NCBI GenBank assembly: GCA_004298015.1
Contig: SCSE01000062.1
Location: 1-64,000, forward strand
Direction of reading: 5' to 3'
From: Rhodanobacter sp.
GTDB taxonomy: Bacteria; Pseudomonadota; Gammaproteobacteria; Xanthomonadales; Rhodanobacteraceae
Length of the DNA stretch: 64,000 nt
Notes under the pieces: model-generated
What the model was told of the DNA's origin: nothing
The model's input: the letters and a program-made list of their open reading frames with translations, nothing else
The model's database searches: none
Made by a program: the position numbers and the translations under genes
In this document: piece by piece, positions 1-8,393 of the stretch
Position numbering within the stretch: position 1 is the first letter of the stretch
Layout: the number at the start of each line of letters is the position of its first letter

Positions 1-120
1 TGGGTCGCCAAGCGACCTTCCGCGGGAGGGTCACCTGGCTGGCGGCGCAGGTGAAGTTATCCGGCGAGCCAGGTCAACTGTGCGGGGCATGTGGGTCAAT
101 AAGTTGGCAGACTGAACTAT

Positions 121-594
121 TCACTCGACCGTATCCGGTTGCCCCTCCGGCGCGCCGCGTTGTAGGTGATCCGGCAGTGGCTTGCCTTGTTCGATGAAAC
201 TCAGCGATACCGAGTTGAGGCAGTGACGCTGGCCGGTCGGCGGCGGACCATCGGGGAACACATGGCCGAGATGGCTGCCGCAGCGGGCGCAGACTTCCTC
301 GGTGCGGATCATGCCGTGACTGCTGTCGCGGATCAGCCGGATATGCGCGTCGTCACAGGGTTCGAAAAAGCTTGGCCAGCCGGTGCCGGAATCGAACTTC
401 GCATTGGAACGGAACAGCGGCAGGCCGCAGAAGCGGCAGGTGTAGACGCCATCCTTCTTGTTGTCCAGAAACACGCCGCAGAAGGCTGCCTCGGTGCCGT
501 GTTCCAGCAGCACGCGCTTTTCATCGGCGGAGAGGCTGGCGATGATGTTCTGGCGTTGGGTGTCGCTGGGCGGGGTGAGGTCGAAGGTGGTCAT
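121..594 (-). CDS. msrB: Peptide-methionine (R)-S-oxide reductase MsrB
   Basis: Cytosolic repair enzyme that reduces the R epimer of methionine sulfoxide in proteins, recycled by thioredoxin. The 157-residue product has the SelR fold signatures: a GTGWPSF block near residue 70, two structural zinc CxxC pairs (C53/C56 and C102/C105) and the catalytic cysteine C125 in RHCLNS. This is the cysteine, not selenocysteine, form, of the usual single-domain length. A partner MsrA is not in the window. Its upstream flank carries a REP palindrome, so the gene is probably transcribed alone. The call is firm. Confidence 0.97.
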   Translation of the reverse strand: MTTFDLTPPSDTQRQNIIASLSADEKRVLLEHGTEAAFCGVFLDNKKDGVYTCRFCGLPLFRSNAKFDSGTGWPSFFEPCDDAHIRLIRDSSHGMIRTEEVCARCGSHLGHVFPDGPPPTGQRHCLNSVSLSFIEQGKPLPDHLQRGAPEGQPDTVE

Positions 595-624
595 GATGAT
601 TCCTGTAAGCCTGTACGTATCCCT

Positions 625-698
625 GTAGCACCCTGTGCGCGAAAGCTCTTCGATGTGGCATCAGGGCAAGCGCTTTCGCGCACAGGGTGCGCTCCTAC
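625..698. repeat. REP palindrome, imperfect copy
   Basis: Inverted repeat with arms 625-646 and 672-698 built on CACCCTGTGCGCGAAAGC and its complement. The left arm lacks the GAGCG present in the right arm. It shares its core with the perfect copy at 1074-1149. Such elements resemble the REP/REPIN palindromes of Pseudomonas and Xanthomonadales; they are non-coding and can fold as transcript hairpins. Confidence 0.85.
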
Positions 699-759
699 AC
701 GGGTTGTTGCTTCTTGATGGGTATTCGCCCGCGCCCTTGCAAGGGTTACCCGCGCCAAT

Positions 760-1029
760 TCACCGAATGGCACCGTAGCGCTCGCCCTGTGACTGGGCGT
801 GGCCCAGGTGCGCGCGGTCGCCGTCATCGGGCAACTCGGCCTGGTTCGGCGCGGCCGGCTCGGCCGGATACTGGAACTCAGGCCGCAGCCAGCGCACCAC
901 ACCACGCGCCTCTTTGGCCGCGCGCTCGGCATTCAAGGCCACCAGCCGCTCCAGAATCGTCTCGTCGAAGGCAAGCTTCACCTCGTCGCGACTGCTGCTT
1001 GTTGTTGGAACACACACATCATCTCCCAT
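760..1029 (-). pseudogene. Probable C-terminal remnant of a large DNA methyltransferase
   Basis: An open stretch of 89 codons (ATG at 1029, TGA at 760) contains LVALNAERAAKEARGVVRW followed by LRPEFQ. From memory, this matches the extreme C-terminus of large class I (MmeI/type IIG-like) DNA methyltransferases common in Xanthomonadales. Nothing upstream encodes the rest of such an enzyme: the reading frame continues antisense to the helicase and is meaningless there. The stretch lies between two REP palindromes. I therefore read it as a relic of a restriction-modification gene. A free-standing small gene is the alternative. The family match was not verified by a search. Confidence 0.5.
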
Positions 1030-1073
1030 CGGCCGTTCCAGGTTCGCCCCGCTCTGATCGCGATCGGCAGCCC

Positions 1074-1149
1074 TGTAGGAGCGCACCCTGTGCGCGATGC
1101 TTTTCCGTGACCTGACGAAGAGCCATCGCGCACAGGGTGCGCTCCTACA
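1074..1149. repeat. REP palindrome, perfect 26-bp arms
   Basis: Arms 1074-1099 and 1124-1149 are exact reverse complements (core GCGCACCCTGTGCGCGATG), separated by 24 bases. It lies between the helicase stop codon and the methyltransferase remnant, and can act as a transcript-end hairpin for the helicase on the minus strand. Confidence 0.92.
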
Positions 1150-1163
1150 ACGGCGCGGGCGGG

Positions 1164-3041
1164 CTATTGCGCGTCTTGCAACTGCCCTTGCACCTGGTTG
1201 ATCGAGTCGCGGATGCGTTTGCTGAAGACCGAGTCGTCGTGGTGGATCAGCAGCAGGTGTTCGGTGGCGCGGGTCATCGCCACGTAGAGCAGGCGCGCCT
1301 CGTCGGCCTCGCGCTGGCCGTCCTTCGGCAACGAGCCGAGGCCGGGGATGATCACGAATGGGAATTCCAGCCCCTTGCTGGAATGCATGGTGATCAGCTT
1401 GATGCTGTCCTCGACCACGAACAGGGTCTGCTTGCCGGCGTTGTCGGCGAGCCGACTGGGGATGCTCAGGCGCTGCAGTACCTCGTGCAGCTTCTCGCCT
1501 TCCCACTGGTTGCGGTACAGCACGGCCATGTCGGCGTACGGGCGGCCGTGGGCGTGTTCGTCCTGCAGCCGGGCGATCAGCACGTCGAGCTGGGCGCGGG
1601 CGGTATCGGTGCGTACCAGCTCGGGCACGGCGCCGCGACGGCCTGAGCTTTGCGGTGCGATCAGCGGCACGCCGTCGTCGTCGTCGCTGCGCGAGGTGAG
1701 CAGATCCTGCGCGAACACGCGCGCTACGGAGAGGATCTCCAGTGTGTTGCGGTAGTTGAGCTTGAGGATGGTGGTGCGGCCCTGCGCCTGCACGCCGAGG
1801 CTTTTCCAGCTGATCTTGCGCCGCTCGGTGTTGCCGTAGATGTTCTGCGCGTCGTCGTACAGCACCAGCAGCGAATTGGTGGCCGGGTCGATCATCTGCA
1901 CGATCAGCTTGTACCAGTCCGGCTCGAAGTCGTGGCCTTCGTCGACCAGCACGGCGCCGTACTGGAAACGCGGGATCTGCCCGCGATCCACGCCATCGAT
2001 GACGTGCTGCACCATCTGCTCGAAGAAATGCTTGCTGCCCTGCGCGGGCAGCTCCACATGGTAGGCCACCAGCATCTTGCGGCACCAACGATGGAAGTTG
2101 TAGACCTGCACCTTCTCGCTGAGGCCGCGTTCGCCGATCAGTTGTTCCAGCCGCGCGGCCAGCGTCTTGTTGTAGCAGAGCACCAGGATGGGCTTTCCCA
2201 CCTCGCGCGCGAGCTGCATCGCGCGAAAGCCCAGGATCATGGTCTTGCCCGAGCCTGCCACGCCGTGGATGACACGATGCTCGCCGCCGATCGAGCGCGC
2301 CAGTTGCTCCTGCTGCGCGTCCATCACCTTGACCAGGTCGGGGATCTCCAGCGGTCGCACCGCGGCGTCGGTGGGGCCGAACAGGCCGAACTGGCCGCTG
2401 CCGGCTTCGACCCGCAACTCGGGAAACAGGTGCCAGCGCACCCGATCGATCTGCGGCAGGGTGAGCGCCACCGGAAACACCTGCGGGAACATCGCCCACA
2501 GCTGTTGCTGGAATGCCTCGGCTTCGACCGTCTCGTACAGCTCGTCGCGGCAGATCGCCAGGTGCTCGGGCAGCACTTCAGCCAGTGCACCCTCGTCGAA
2601 CTGCTTGCGGGTGATATTGGCCAGCACCACGCCCCAGGCCCACGGCATGATCAGTTTGCCGGCGTGGCGCGAGCCTTCGGGGTGGCGCAGCGCGGGGTCG
2701 CGTTCGAGCACCACGCCGATTTCCAGCGCATACGCGCGCGCCTGCAGCAGCGGGTTGTTCTCCTTCACCAGTCCGCGCTCGGTGACCAGGGTGAACTGGG
2801 TGCTGTCGGCATGGCGGATGGTGTCGGCCTTCCAGTCCTTCACCTCCAGCACCAGCAGGCCGCGGCGCGGATGGAAGATCACAAAGTCCGGATGCCGCTG
2901 TTTCAGCCCGATCGGCACGTCATACCACAGCAGGTAGTCGTCCTCGAGCTTGTGCTCCAGGCGTTCGGAGACGCGCTTCTCGCCGCCGGTCATCCGTGGC
3001 AGGCAGCTGTTGCGGGTTGGAATGAGTGTGGCCATGGGCAT
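1164..3041 (-). CDS. NERD nuclease-domain / UvrD-like superfamily 1 helicase
   Basis: 625-residue two-domain protein. The N-terminal third carries the NERD nuclease-related domain, with a PD-(D/E)xK-like pattern (HPDFVIF then LLVLEVKDW, about residues 50-72). The rest is an SF1A helicase: Walker A VAGSGKT near residue 257, DEGH box in LVDEGHDF, motif V ITMHSSKGLEF and motif VI LLYVAMTRATEH. The UvrD/Rep 1B and 2B insertions are short. It probably unwinds and possibly cleaves DNA; members occur both as solitary repair-like genes and in defence islands. ATG codons at 3041 and 3035 are both plausible starts. A methyltransferase relic lies downstream, but no intact restriction gene is visible. 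Confidence 0.9.
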   Translation of the reverse strand: MPMATLIPTRNSCLPRMTGGEKRVSERLEHKLEDDYLLWYDVPIGLKQRHPDFVIFHPRRGLLVLEVKDWKADTIRHADSTQFTLVTERGLVKENNPLLQARAYALEIGVVLERDPALRHPEGSRHAGKLIMPWAWGVVLANITRKQFDEGALAEVLPEHLAICRDELYETVEAEAFQQQLWAMFPQVFPVALTLPQIDRVRWHLFPELRVEAGSGQFGLFGPTDAAVRPLEIPDLVKVMDAQQEQLARSIGGEHRVIHGVAGSGKTMILGFRAMQLAREVGKPILVLCYNKTLAARLEQLIGERGLSEKVQVYNFHRWCRKMLVAYHVELPAQGSKHFFEQMVQHVIDGVDRGQIPRFQYGAVLVDEGHDFEPDWYKLIVQMIDPATNSLLVLYDDAQNIYGNTERRKISWKSLGVQAQGRTTILKLNYRNTLEILSVARVFAQDLLTSRSDDDDGVPLIAPQSSGRRGAVPELVRTDTARAQLDVLIARLQDEHAHGRPYADMAVLYRNQWEGEKLHEVLQRLSIPSRLADNAGKQTLFVVEDSIKLITMHSSKGLEFPFVIIPGLGSLPKDGQREADEARLLYVAMTRATEHLLLIHHDDSVFSKRIRDSINQVQGQLQDAQ

Positions 3042-3203
3042 CCGGTATGTTCCCCTGTGGGGAAAGTAGCGAAACCTGGCGTGCTGTCAACGTTTCGGAG
3101 GCTCGGGTCAGGCATGCTGGTTGATAATCAATTGACACCACCCTGGCTATGGGATGGTAAAACACCACCATCAGGTACCCCGCAGTGTCGGGGCAGGGAA
3201 TGG

Positions 3204-4400
3204 ATGATGCCCTTTCGGGTAGATACGCTTTCGACAATCAGTATGCTGCAGGCCGCGGTGTTGGCGGTCATGCTGTGGGTCGGTACACATGGTGACGGCC
3301 AGATTCGTGCCAGTCTGCGAATCCGGGCGCTGGCGCTGGCGGTCGAGGCAGCTGGCTGGGGCACGCTGGCGTTTCACGCCTATCTCTCCCAGGCGCAACT
3401 GGTGATGGGCGGCAATGCGCTCAACCTGATCGCCCAGGCGATGAGCGTGATCGCCCTGCGCATGTTGCTGGGCGAACCGCTGCGCTGGCGGCTGGTGCTT
3501 GCGATTTGCGCGATCGGCTGGCTTGGCGTCGCCTGGTTTGGTGTCATTGACCCCAGCTATCGCTACCGCGTGCTTTAGGGCTCGTTGGCGATCACCATGA
3601 ACATGGTGTTGAATGTGGAGGCATTGACCGGCGGTTTTCGTTGGCGCGGTTCGCGAGCACGCAATGTGCTGGTGTTGCTCAGTGTCATGGCAGTGGCATT
3701 GCTGGTGTGGCGTAATAGCCAGCTTTGGCTGGCGAACTACTTACCCCCGGTGGTCAGTGTGCCCACCGTATCCAACCTCATGTATCTGGTGTTGGCGGGA
3801 ATGCAGCCGCTGTTCGCCAGTATTGGTTTCCTTTTGCTTTATAGTGAAATTCTGCAGCGGGAGTTGTATCAACTGGCGCGAGTCGACTCCCTGACGGGGG
3901 TTGGCAACCGGCTGGCGATCGACGAGGCGACTTCCCGGATGCTGGCATATGCCGCCCGGAAGCACGAGTCATTGGGGGTTCTGATGCTCGATGTCGACCA
4001 TTTCAAACAGATCAACGACCGTTTTGGTCACGCTGGCGGCGACAAGGTACTGCAGACGCTGGTGTCCAGCATTCGCACCAGTTTGCGCGAAAGCGACGTC
4101 ATCGGTCGTATCGGTGGCGAGGAGTTCGTGGTGTTGTCGCCGGGGATCGACCTGATCAGCGCTCGGGAGCTGGCTGAGCGTATTCGCCGGATGGTTGAGC
4201 ATGCGACGTTGTCGATCAATGGCGAAACCCTTCAGCTTACCGTCTCGGTCGGCGTGGCTGTGGCCAGCGAGCAGGGCAGCGCCAAGGTCCTGCTGCGTGC
4301 TGACAAGGCCCTGTATGCGGCCAAGAGAGCGGGTCGCAACCGTGTGATGGTGGATGCGGTCACGGAAGCGGATGACCATGCGTTGCCCAATGCCACGTGA
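3204..4400 (+). pseudogene. Membrane diguanylate cyclase (GGDEF) interrupted by an in-frame TAG
   Basis: A single reading frame runs from ATG 3204/3207 to the stop at 4400 but contains one amber codon at 3576-3578, after RYRVL. Upstream of it are about 123 residues of membrane helices; downstream the same frame continues with three or four more helices and a complete GGDEF domain. The domain has LMLDVDHFKQIND, the active signature GGEEF and an RESD inhibitory site five residues before it. Intact relatives have one membrane-GGDEF polypeptide, so this looks like one gene with a nonsense change such as CAG or TGG to TAG. A TTG at 3585 or ATG at 3597 could restart translation and give a shorter but catalytically complete cyclase. 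Confidence 0.85.
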
Positions 4401-4415
4401 TCGTCAACGGGCCGC

Positions 4416-5339
4416 TCAGTCCCAACGTGTCAGCGCCGAGGGCTGCAGTCCCGCCCGCTCGCAGGCGCGGCTTGCGATGCCATCTCGCAGCGCGCTGCGA
4501 AATGCCGGCGCGATCGACCACAGCGCGTGTGCTGCCAACCGAGCCTGCCGTTGTTGCCATGGCGTACGTTGCAGCAGGGGCAACGCCCACGCCGGCAGCA
4601 AGGCGGCGCCGGCATGTAGAAAAAGGTCCCGTGACAGTCCGGCCGCTGGCACCGGCAGCCGTACCTGCGACAGCAGCTCGAGTACCTCGCGCGAGCGTTC
4701 GGTGAAGGCCAGTTCGGGCAGGATGCGCTGGAAGTAAGCGGCGACGGCCTGCTCGGAGGCCGGTACCCCGCGCGCACCCAACGCCTCAGCAATCCGGCGC
4801 ACCTCGTCGTAATACTGATCGGCTGCGCCCGGGGGCAGGCGGATGTGACTGTAGCGGCGATAGCCTTGAAGAAAACTGCAGGCCTCGGTGACATGCACCC
4901 AGGTCAGCAGGTCCGGATCATCGGCCCGGTAGGGTTGCCCATATTGGTCGAAGCCGGCAATCCGTGCGTGGATTTGCCGCACCCGTTCGATCATCGCCTT
5001 GGCCTGCGCCTGGGGCGCATACGTCGTGCCGCCGACAAAGGCTGTGGTCCGGCGCAGCCGTCCGAGCAAGTCATGGCGGAAACTGGAATGGTCCCAGACC
5101 GCGGCAAGCGCGCGCGGATGCAGTGTCTGTAGCGTCAGCGCCGCCAGTCCGCCGGCCAGCATGCCGGGGAAATCCGCGTGGATGCGCCAGGTGGCGCCGG
5201 TCGGATCGAACAGGCCCGGGTCACCCAGTGGCTGGTCGTAGTCGATACCGCTGGCGCGGTCACGCGGAAAGGCATTCAACACCCAGTGACGTATCGGCTC
5301 GCCGACAGTGCGTGACAACAGTTGCAGGGGAGATCGCAT
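4416..5339 (-). CDS. Oxygenase MpaB family protein (DUF2236)
   Basis: 307-residue protein of the MpaB / latex-clearing-protein family, heme-dependent or putative oxygenases of mostly unknown substrate. Typical family features are GGLAALTLQTLHPRALAAVW near residue 63, the D-H-S-S-F segment after it, and LTWVHVTEACSF near residue 145, whose histidines are candidate heme or metal ligands. The gene is single, convergent with the cyclase remnant (15 bases between their stops), and starts with ATG at 5339. No signal peptide is evident. Substrate unknown. Confidence 0.88.
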   Translation of the reverse strand: MRSPLQLLSRTVGEPIRHWVLNAFPRDRASGIDYDQPLGDPGLFDPTGATWRIHADFPGMLAGGLAALTLQTLHPRALAAVWDHSSFRHDLLGRLRRTTAFVGGTTYAPQAQAKAMIERVRQIHARIAGFDQYGQPYRADDPDLLTWVHVTEACSFLQGYRRYSHIRLPPGAADQYYDEVRRIAEALGARGVPASEQAVAAYFQRILPELAFTERSREVLELLSQVRLPVPAAGLSRDLFLHAGAALLPAWALPLLQRTPWQQRQARLAAHALWSIAPAFRSALRDGIASRACERAGLQPSALTRWD

Positions 5340-5475
5340 CAGGTGATCTTAATCGCTTGCACCGGGTTCAGGACCGAGCACTCTGGCGGCGGCGGTCACT
5401 GCCGCGGACTTCCCGCGTCGGGCTTATGCCGATAGCTTGTTTGATTTGGCCGTCTGTTGTGCTATTGATAAGCGC

Positions 5476-5556
5476 ATGGTCCTTTCCGCCGCCCGCTACT
5501 ATTTCTGGTTTTACGGCTATCCGATGCTGCAGGCGGAGCTAGGGGCGCGATCGTAA
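5476..5556 (+). CDS. Aromatic-rich leader peptide upstream of DAHP synthase
   Basis: A 26-codon ORF, too short for routine gene calling, reads MVLSAARYYFWFYGYPMLQ and then seven more residues to TAA at 5554. Seven of its eight codons from 5497 to 5520 specify Tyr, Tyr, Phe, Trp, Phe, Tyr and Tyr, so all three end products of the shikimate pathway are sensed. It is followed after 21 bases by a strong intrinsic terminator and then by the DAHP synthase gene, the classic layout of a ribosome-mediated attenuator. The ATG at 5476 has only a weak upstream purine stretch (GATAAGCG). Confidence 0.8.
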   Translation: MVLSAARYYFWFYGYPMLQAELGARS

Positions 5557-5577
5557 AACACCGATCAAGATCATCCC

Positions 5578-5612
5578 GAAAAGCCGCCAGCCCACACACT
5601 GGCGGCTTTTTT
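5578..5612 (+). terminator. Attenuator terminator of the DAHP synthase leader
   Basis: AAAAGCCGCCAG (5579-5590) pairs with CTGGCGGCTTTT (5599-5610) around an eight-base loop and runs into six T residues. It sits between the leader peptide and the aro start codon. Competing pairings are visible: TCCGCC at 5485-5490 with GGCGGA at 5532-5537, and GGCGG at 5532-5536 with CCGCC at 5584-5588. These would serve as the 1:2 and 2:3 structures of an attenuator, though the 2:3 core is only five pairs. Confidence 0.85.
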
Positions 5613-5650
5613 CATGGCGCCAGTGGAACCCGAATCCGAGGAACCACCGC

Positions 5651-6748
5651 ATGAAACCCAGCACCACATCATCGCCGACCGGCGCTACCGACGACCTGCG
5701 TATTCGTGAGCTGAAGCGATTGAGTACGCCGGCCGAAGTGATCGGCGACTGCGGCAACAGCGAGCGGGCCGGCATCACCGTGACCGAAGCCCGCAGCCGG
5801 CTGCATGACATTCTCAGCGGCAACGACGACCGCCTCGCCGTGGTGATCGGGCCATGCTCGATCCACGACACCCACGCGGCGCTGGAATACGCGAGCCGCC
5901 TGCAGGCCGAGCGCTCGCGTCATGCCGATACGCTGGAAATCGTCATGCGGGTGTATTTCGAGAAACCGCGCACCACGGTGGGCTGGAAGGGGCTGATCAA
6001 CGATCCCGATCTGGACGGCAGCTTCCGCATCGATCGCGGGCTGCATCTGGCGCGCGGCCTGCTGATCGGCATCAACGAACTGGGCGTGCCCGCGGGTTGC
6101 GAATTCCTCGACATGATCACGCCGCAGTACATTGCCGATCTGGTCGCCTGGGGTGCCATCGGTGCGCGTACCACCGAGAGCCAGGTTCACCGCGAACTGG
6201 CTTCGGGACTGTCCTGTCCGGTCGGTTTCAAGAACGGCACCGATGGCAACGTGAAGATCGCGGTGGATGCGGTACAGGCCGCCTCGCAGCCGCATCATTT
6301 CCTCGCCGTGACCAAGGACGGCCGCACCGCAATCGCCACCACCGGCGGCAATGAGGACTGCCACCTCATCCTGCGTGGCGGCAGTGCGCCGAACTATGAC
6401 GCGGCCAGCGTCCAGGCCGCTTGCGCGGCCATGTCCCACGGTGGCGTGCCGCCGCGGCTGATGATCGACGCCAGCCATGCAAACAGCGGCAAGAAACCGG
6501 AAAACCAGCCGCGGGTAGTCGACGATATCGCCCACCAGGTCGCGACCGGCGAGTCGCGCGTGATCGGTGTGATGGTGGAAAGCCATCTGATCGGCGGGCG
6601 ACAGGATCTGCATCCGGGCCAGCCGCTGGTGCACGGTCAGAGCATTACCGATGGCTGCCTCGACTGGGGATCGTCGGTGGCAGTGCTGGATCGACTTGCC
6701 GAGGCAGTACGGGAGCGTCGGCGGCTTCGAAACCGACGGGTGGCCTGA
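5651..6748 (+). CDS. aroG: 3-deoxy-7-phosphoheptulonate synthase (class I, AroF/G/H type)
   Basis: First enzyme of the shikimate pathway, condensing phosphoenolpyruvate and erythrose 4-phosphate. The 365-residue product aligns throughout with E. coli AroG/F/H: VIGPCSIHD with the metal-binding cysteine, EKPRTTVGWKGLINDP for PEP binding, GARTTESQVHRELASGLS, GFKNGTDG, MIDASHAN and the C-terminal QSITDGCLDW. Which aromatic amino acid inhibits it cannot be read reliably, so the symbol is for the family. The leader peptide with Tyr, Phe and Trp codons plus a terminator suggests expression is controlled by charged aromatic tRNA levels rather than (or as well as) TyrR/TrpR repression. The gene is monocistronic as far as can be seen; osmC follows convergently. 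Confidence 0.95.
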   Translation: MKPSTTSSPTGATDDLRIRELKRLSTPAEVIGDCGNSERAGITVTEARSRLHDILSGNDDRLAVVIGPCSIHDTHAALEYASRLQAERSRHADTLEIVMRVYFEKPRTTVGWKGLINDPDLDGSFRIDRGLHLARGLLIGINELGVPAGCEFLDMITPQYIADLVAWGAIGARTTESQVHRELASGLSCPVGFKNGTDGNVKIAVDAVQAASQPHHFLAVTKDGRTAIATTGGNEDCHLILRGGSAPNYDAASVQAACAAMSHGGVPPRLMIDASHANSGKKPENQPRVVDDIAHQVATGESRVIGVMVESHLIGGRQDLHPGQPLVHGQSITDGCLDWGSSVAVLDRLAEAVRERRRLRNRRVA

Positions 6749-6787
6749 TCGGACGGACCGGGTCGGTGCCAGCGTCGGCCGACGACC

Positions 6788-7213
6788 TCAGTGCTCCAGC
6801 GTCGCGTCGAGAGTGATCGTGGCGCGGAGCACCTTGGAAACCGGACAACCCAGCTTGGTGGCCTGGGCGATGCGATCAAAGGTCGCCTCGTCGGCACCGG
6901 GCACCGCAGCTTTGCAAGTCAGCTGCACCGCGGTAATGGCGAAGCCATCACCGTCCTTTTCAAGCGTCACCACGGCAGTCGTGTCGATGTGGTCTGGGGT
7001 CAGGCCTGATTTGCCAAGCTCAAGCGACAATGCCATCGAGTAGCAACCGGCATGGGCTGCGCCGATCAATTCCTCGGGATTGGTACCCGGGCCGTCCTCG
7101 AAACGCGACGCAAAGCCGTAGGGCACGTCCTGCAGTACAGCGGTTTCGGTCGAAATCGTGCCTTGGCCATCCCGGATGCCACCGGACCAATGGGCGGATG
7201 CAGTCCTCTTCAT
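6788..7213 (-). CDS. osmC: OsmC-family peroxiredoxin
   Basis: Thiol-dependent organic hydroperoxide reductase of the OsmC/Ohr superfamily, 141 residues, the standard length. The peroxidatic cysteine C57 (AHAGCYSMAL) and resolving cysteine C123 (KLGCPVSK) are both present, with the helix-breaking GTNPEELIGAAHA segment characteristic of OsmC rather than Ohr. The start ATG at 7213 has a GAGGAAAG ribosome-binding site. In other bacteria the family responds to osmotic and general stress; no regulatory site was recognised here. Confidence 0.94.
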   Translation of the reverse strand: MKRTASAHWSGGIRDGQGTISTETAVLQDVPYGFASRFEDGPGTNPEELIGAAHAGCYSMALSLELGKSGLTPDHIDTTAVVTLEKDGDGFAITAVQLTCKAAVPGADEATFDRIAQATKLGCPVSKVLRATITLDATLEH

Positions 7214-7364
7214 GCGGCTTTCCTCATGTCGGCGTCGTCGAGTGGACCACTATGCCGGTACTTTCATGGAGGTGGCGCGAAGATCAGTCGGAGTCGACTT
7301 CACGGAGGTTTGCTGCCGGCCCATCGTATGCTCGCCGTCCGATCGCCCCGCCGAGCCAGCCAGC

Positions 7365-7640
7365 ATGCCCTTTGATATCCAGCACGATCACGCGGCGTGC
7401 CGCTTTCGGGCCACGGTCGATGGAGAGGCTTGCGTGCTGGATTACACCGAGTCAGGAGGAGTGATGATGATCGCCCATACCGGCGTGCCCAGCCGCGTCG
7501 GTGGGCGCGGGATAGCGGGGGCGCTGGTGCAGGCAGCACTCGACGAGGCGCGAGAGCGGGGTTGGAAGGTGCGCCCGGTGTGCTCCTATGCCGCGGTGTG
7601 GATGCAGCGACACCCCGAGTATCTCGAGCTGCGGGTATGA
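7365..7640 (+). CDS. Small YjdJ-type GNAT acetyltransferase
   Basis: 91-residue single-domain GNAT-like protein of the YjdJ family. The acetyl-CoA loop is recognisable as SRVGGRGIAGALVQAALDEAR, and the C-terminal VCSYAAVWMQRHPEY is typical of these minimal acetyltransferases, which lack the N-terminal half of normal GNATs. The ATG at 7365 removes an upstream in-frame extension that has no family similarity. Substrate unknown. Confidence 0.87.
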   Translation: MPFDIQHDHAACRFRATVDGEACVLDYTESGGVMMIAHTGVPSRVGGRGIAGALVQAALDEARERGWKVRPVCSYAAVWMQRHPEYLELRV

Positions 7641-7676
7641 CACTCCCGCTATCCTCCGACCATTGCCAGTCTCGTC

Positions 7677-8390
7677 GTGAACGCCGCCGTGGAGATGCGC
7701 ATGATTGAAGAGGAAGAGGGGCTGGCTGCAGGCGCGGAAAAGCACCGCTGGCGCCCGATGCGTTACGCCAAAGCGCGGCCACGCATGCTCATTGGCCTGC
7801 TGGTATTCATCATGGTGGGCGGGGTGCTGATCGAACTGCAACTGCGCCCAGCCACGGCGATCCTGCTGGCCTTCGATCTGGCCGCGGTGGTGCTGCTGGG
7901 CAGTCTGGTGCGCATGTTCAACCGGGCCTCGCTGGCGCACATGCGCATGCGGGCGAAAGCCCAGGACAGTGGTCGTTGGGGCGTGCTGTGGGGTGGCATC
8001 GTATTGGCGACGGTGGTTCTGGTGGCCTTGAGCAGTGAGCTGCATGCCGCCAAGGCCGGTGGCCTGCTCACGCTAGGTGTGGGCGCGTTCAGCGTGGTCC
8101 TGAGCTGGCTGTTTCTCAATATCATGTTCGCCATGCATTACGCGCATGGCTTCTACGGAGACTTTGGCGAGAAACATTCGGGGCTGGAGTTTCCCGACAC
8201 GCCGGAGCCGGATTATTGGGATTTTGCCTACTTTGCCATCGTCATCGGCATGACCTTCCAGGTTTCCGACGTGCAGATCACCAGCCGCTACCTGCGCCGC
8301 GTGGCCTTGCTGCACAGCGTGATCGCGTTCTTCTTCAACGTGTTCATCATCGCGATCACGGTCAATATCGTGGCCGGCCAGGGTGGTTAG
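7677..8390 (+). CDS. DUF1345 integral membrane protein
   Basis: About 230-residue inner-membrane protein of unknown function with five or so hydrophobic helices. The DUF1345 hallmarks are MFAMHYAHGFY near residue 155 and a soluble loop ending DYWDFAYFAIVIGMTFQVSDV, followed by the last two helices. The longest frame begins with GTG at 7677; ATG codons at 7695 and 7701 are alternatives that trim an acidic N-terminus. Three bases separate it from the following flavin oxidoreductase, so the two are probably co-transcribed. Confidence 0.9.
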   Translation: MNAAVEMRMIEEEEGLAAGAEKHRWRPMRYAKARPRMLIGLLVFIMVGGVLIELQLRPATAILLAFDLAAVVLLGSLVRMFNRASLAHMRMRAKAQDSGRWGVLWGGIVLATVVLVALSSELHAAKAGGLLTLGVGAFSVVLSWLFLNIMFAMHYAHGFYGDFGEKHSGLEFPDTPEPDYWDFAYFAIVIGMTFQVSDVQITSRYLRRVALLHSVIAFFFNVFIIAITVNIVAGQGG

Positions 8391-8393
8391 GCG

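Noticed and set aside
760-2499. 579-codon open frame on the minus strand overlapping the NERD-helicase gene
   Set aside because: Except for its last 89 codons it is a shifted-frame shadow of the helicase, Arg/Ala-rich and without motifs. Only the part from 1029 downward was kept, as a methyltransferase remnant.
1650-3203. Long plus-strand frame leading into the diguanylate cyclase N-terminus
   Set aside because: It is antisense to the helicase and low in protein-like character; the real frame starts at the ATGs at 3204/3207.
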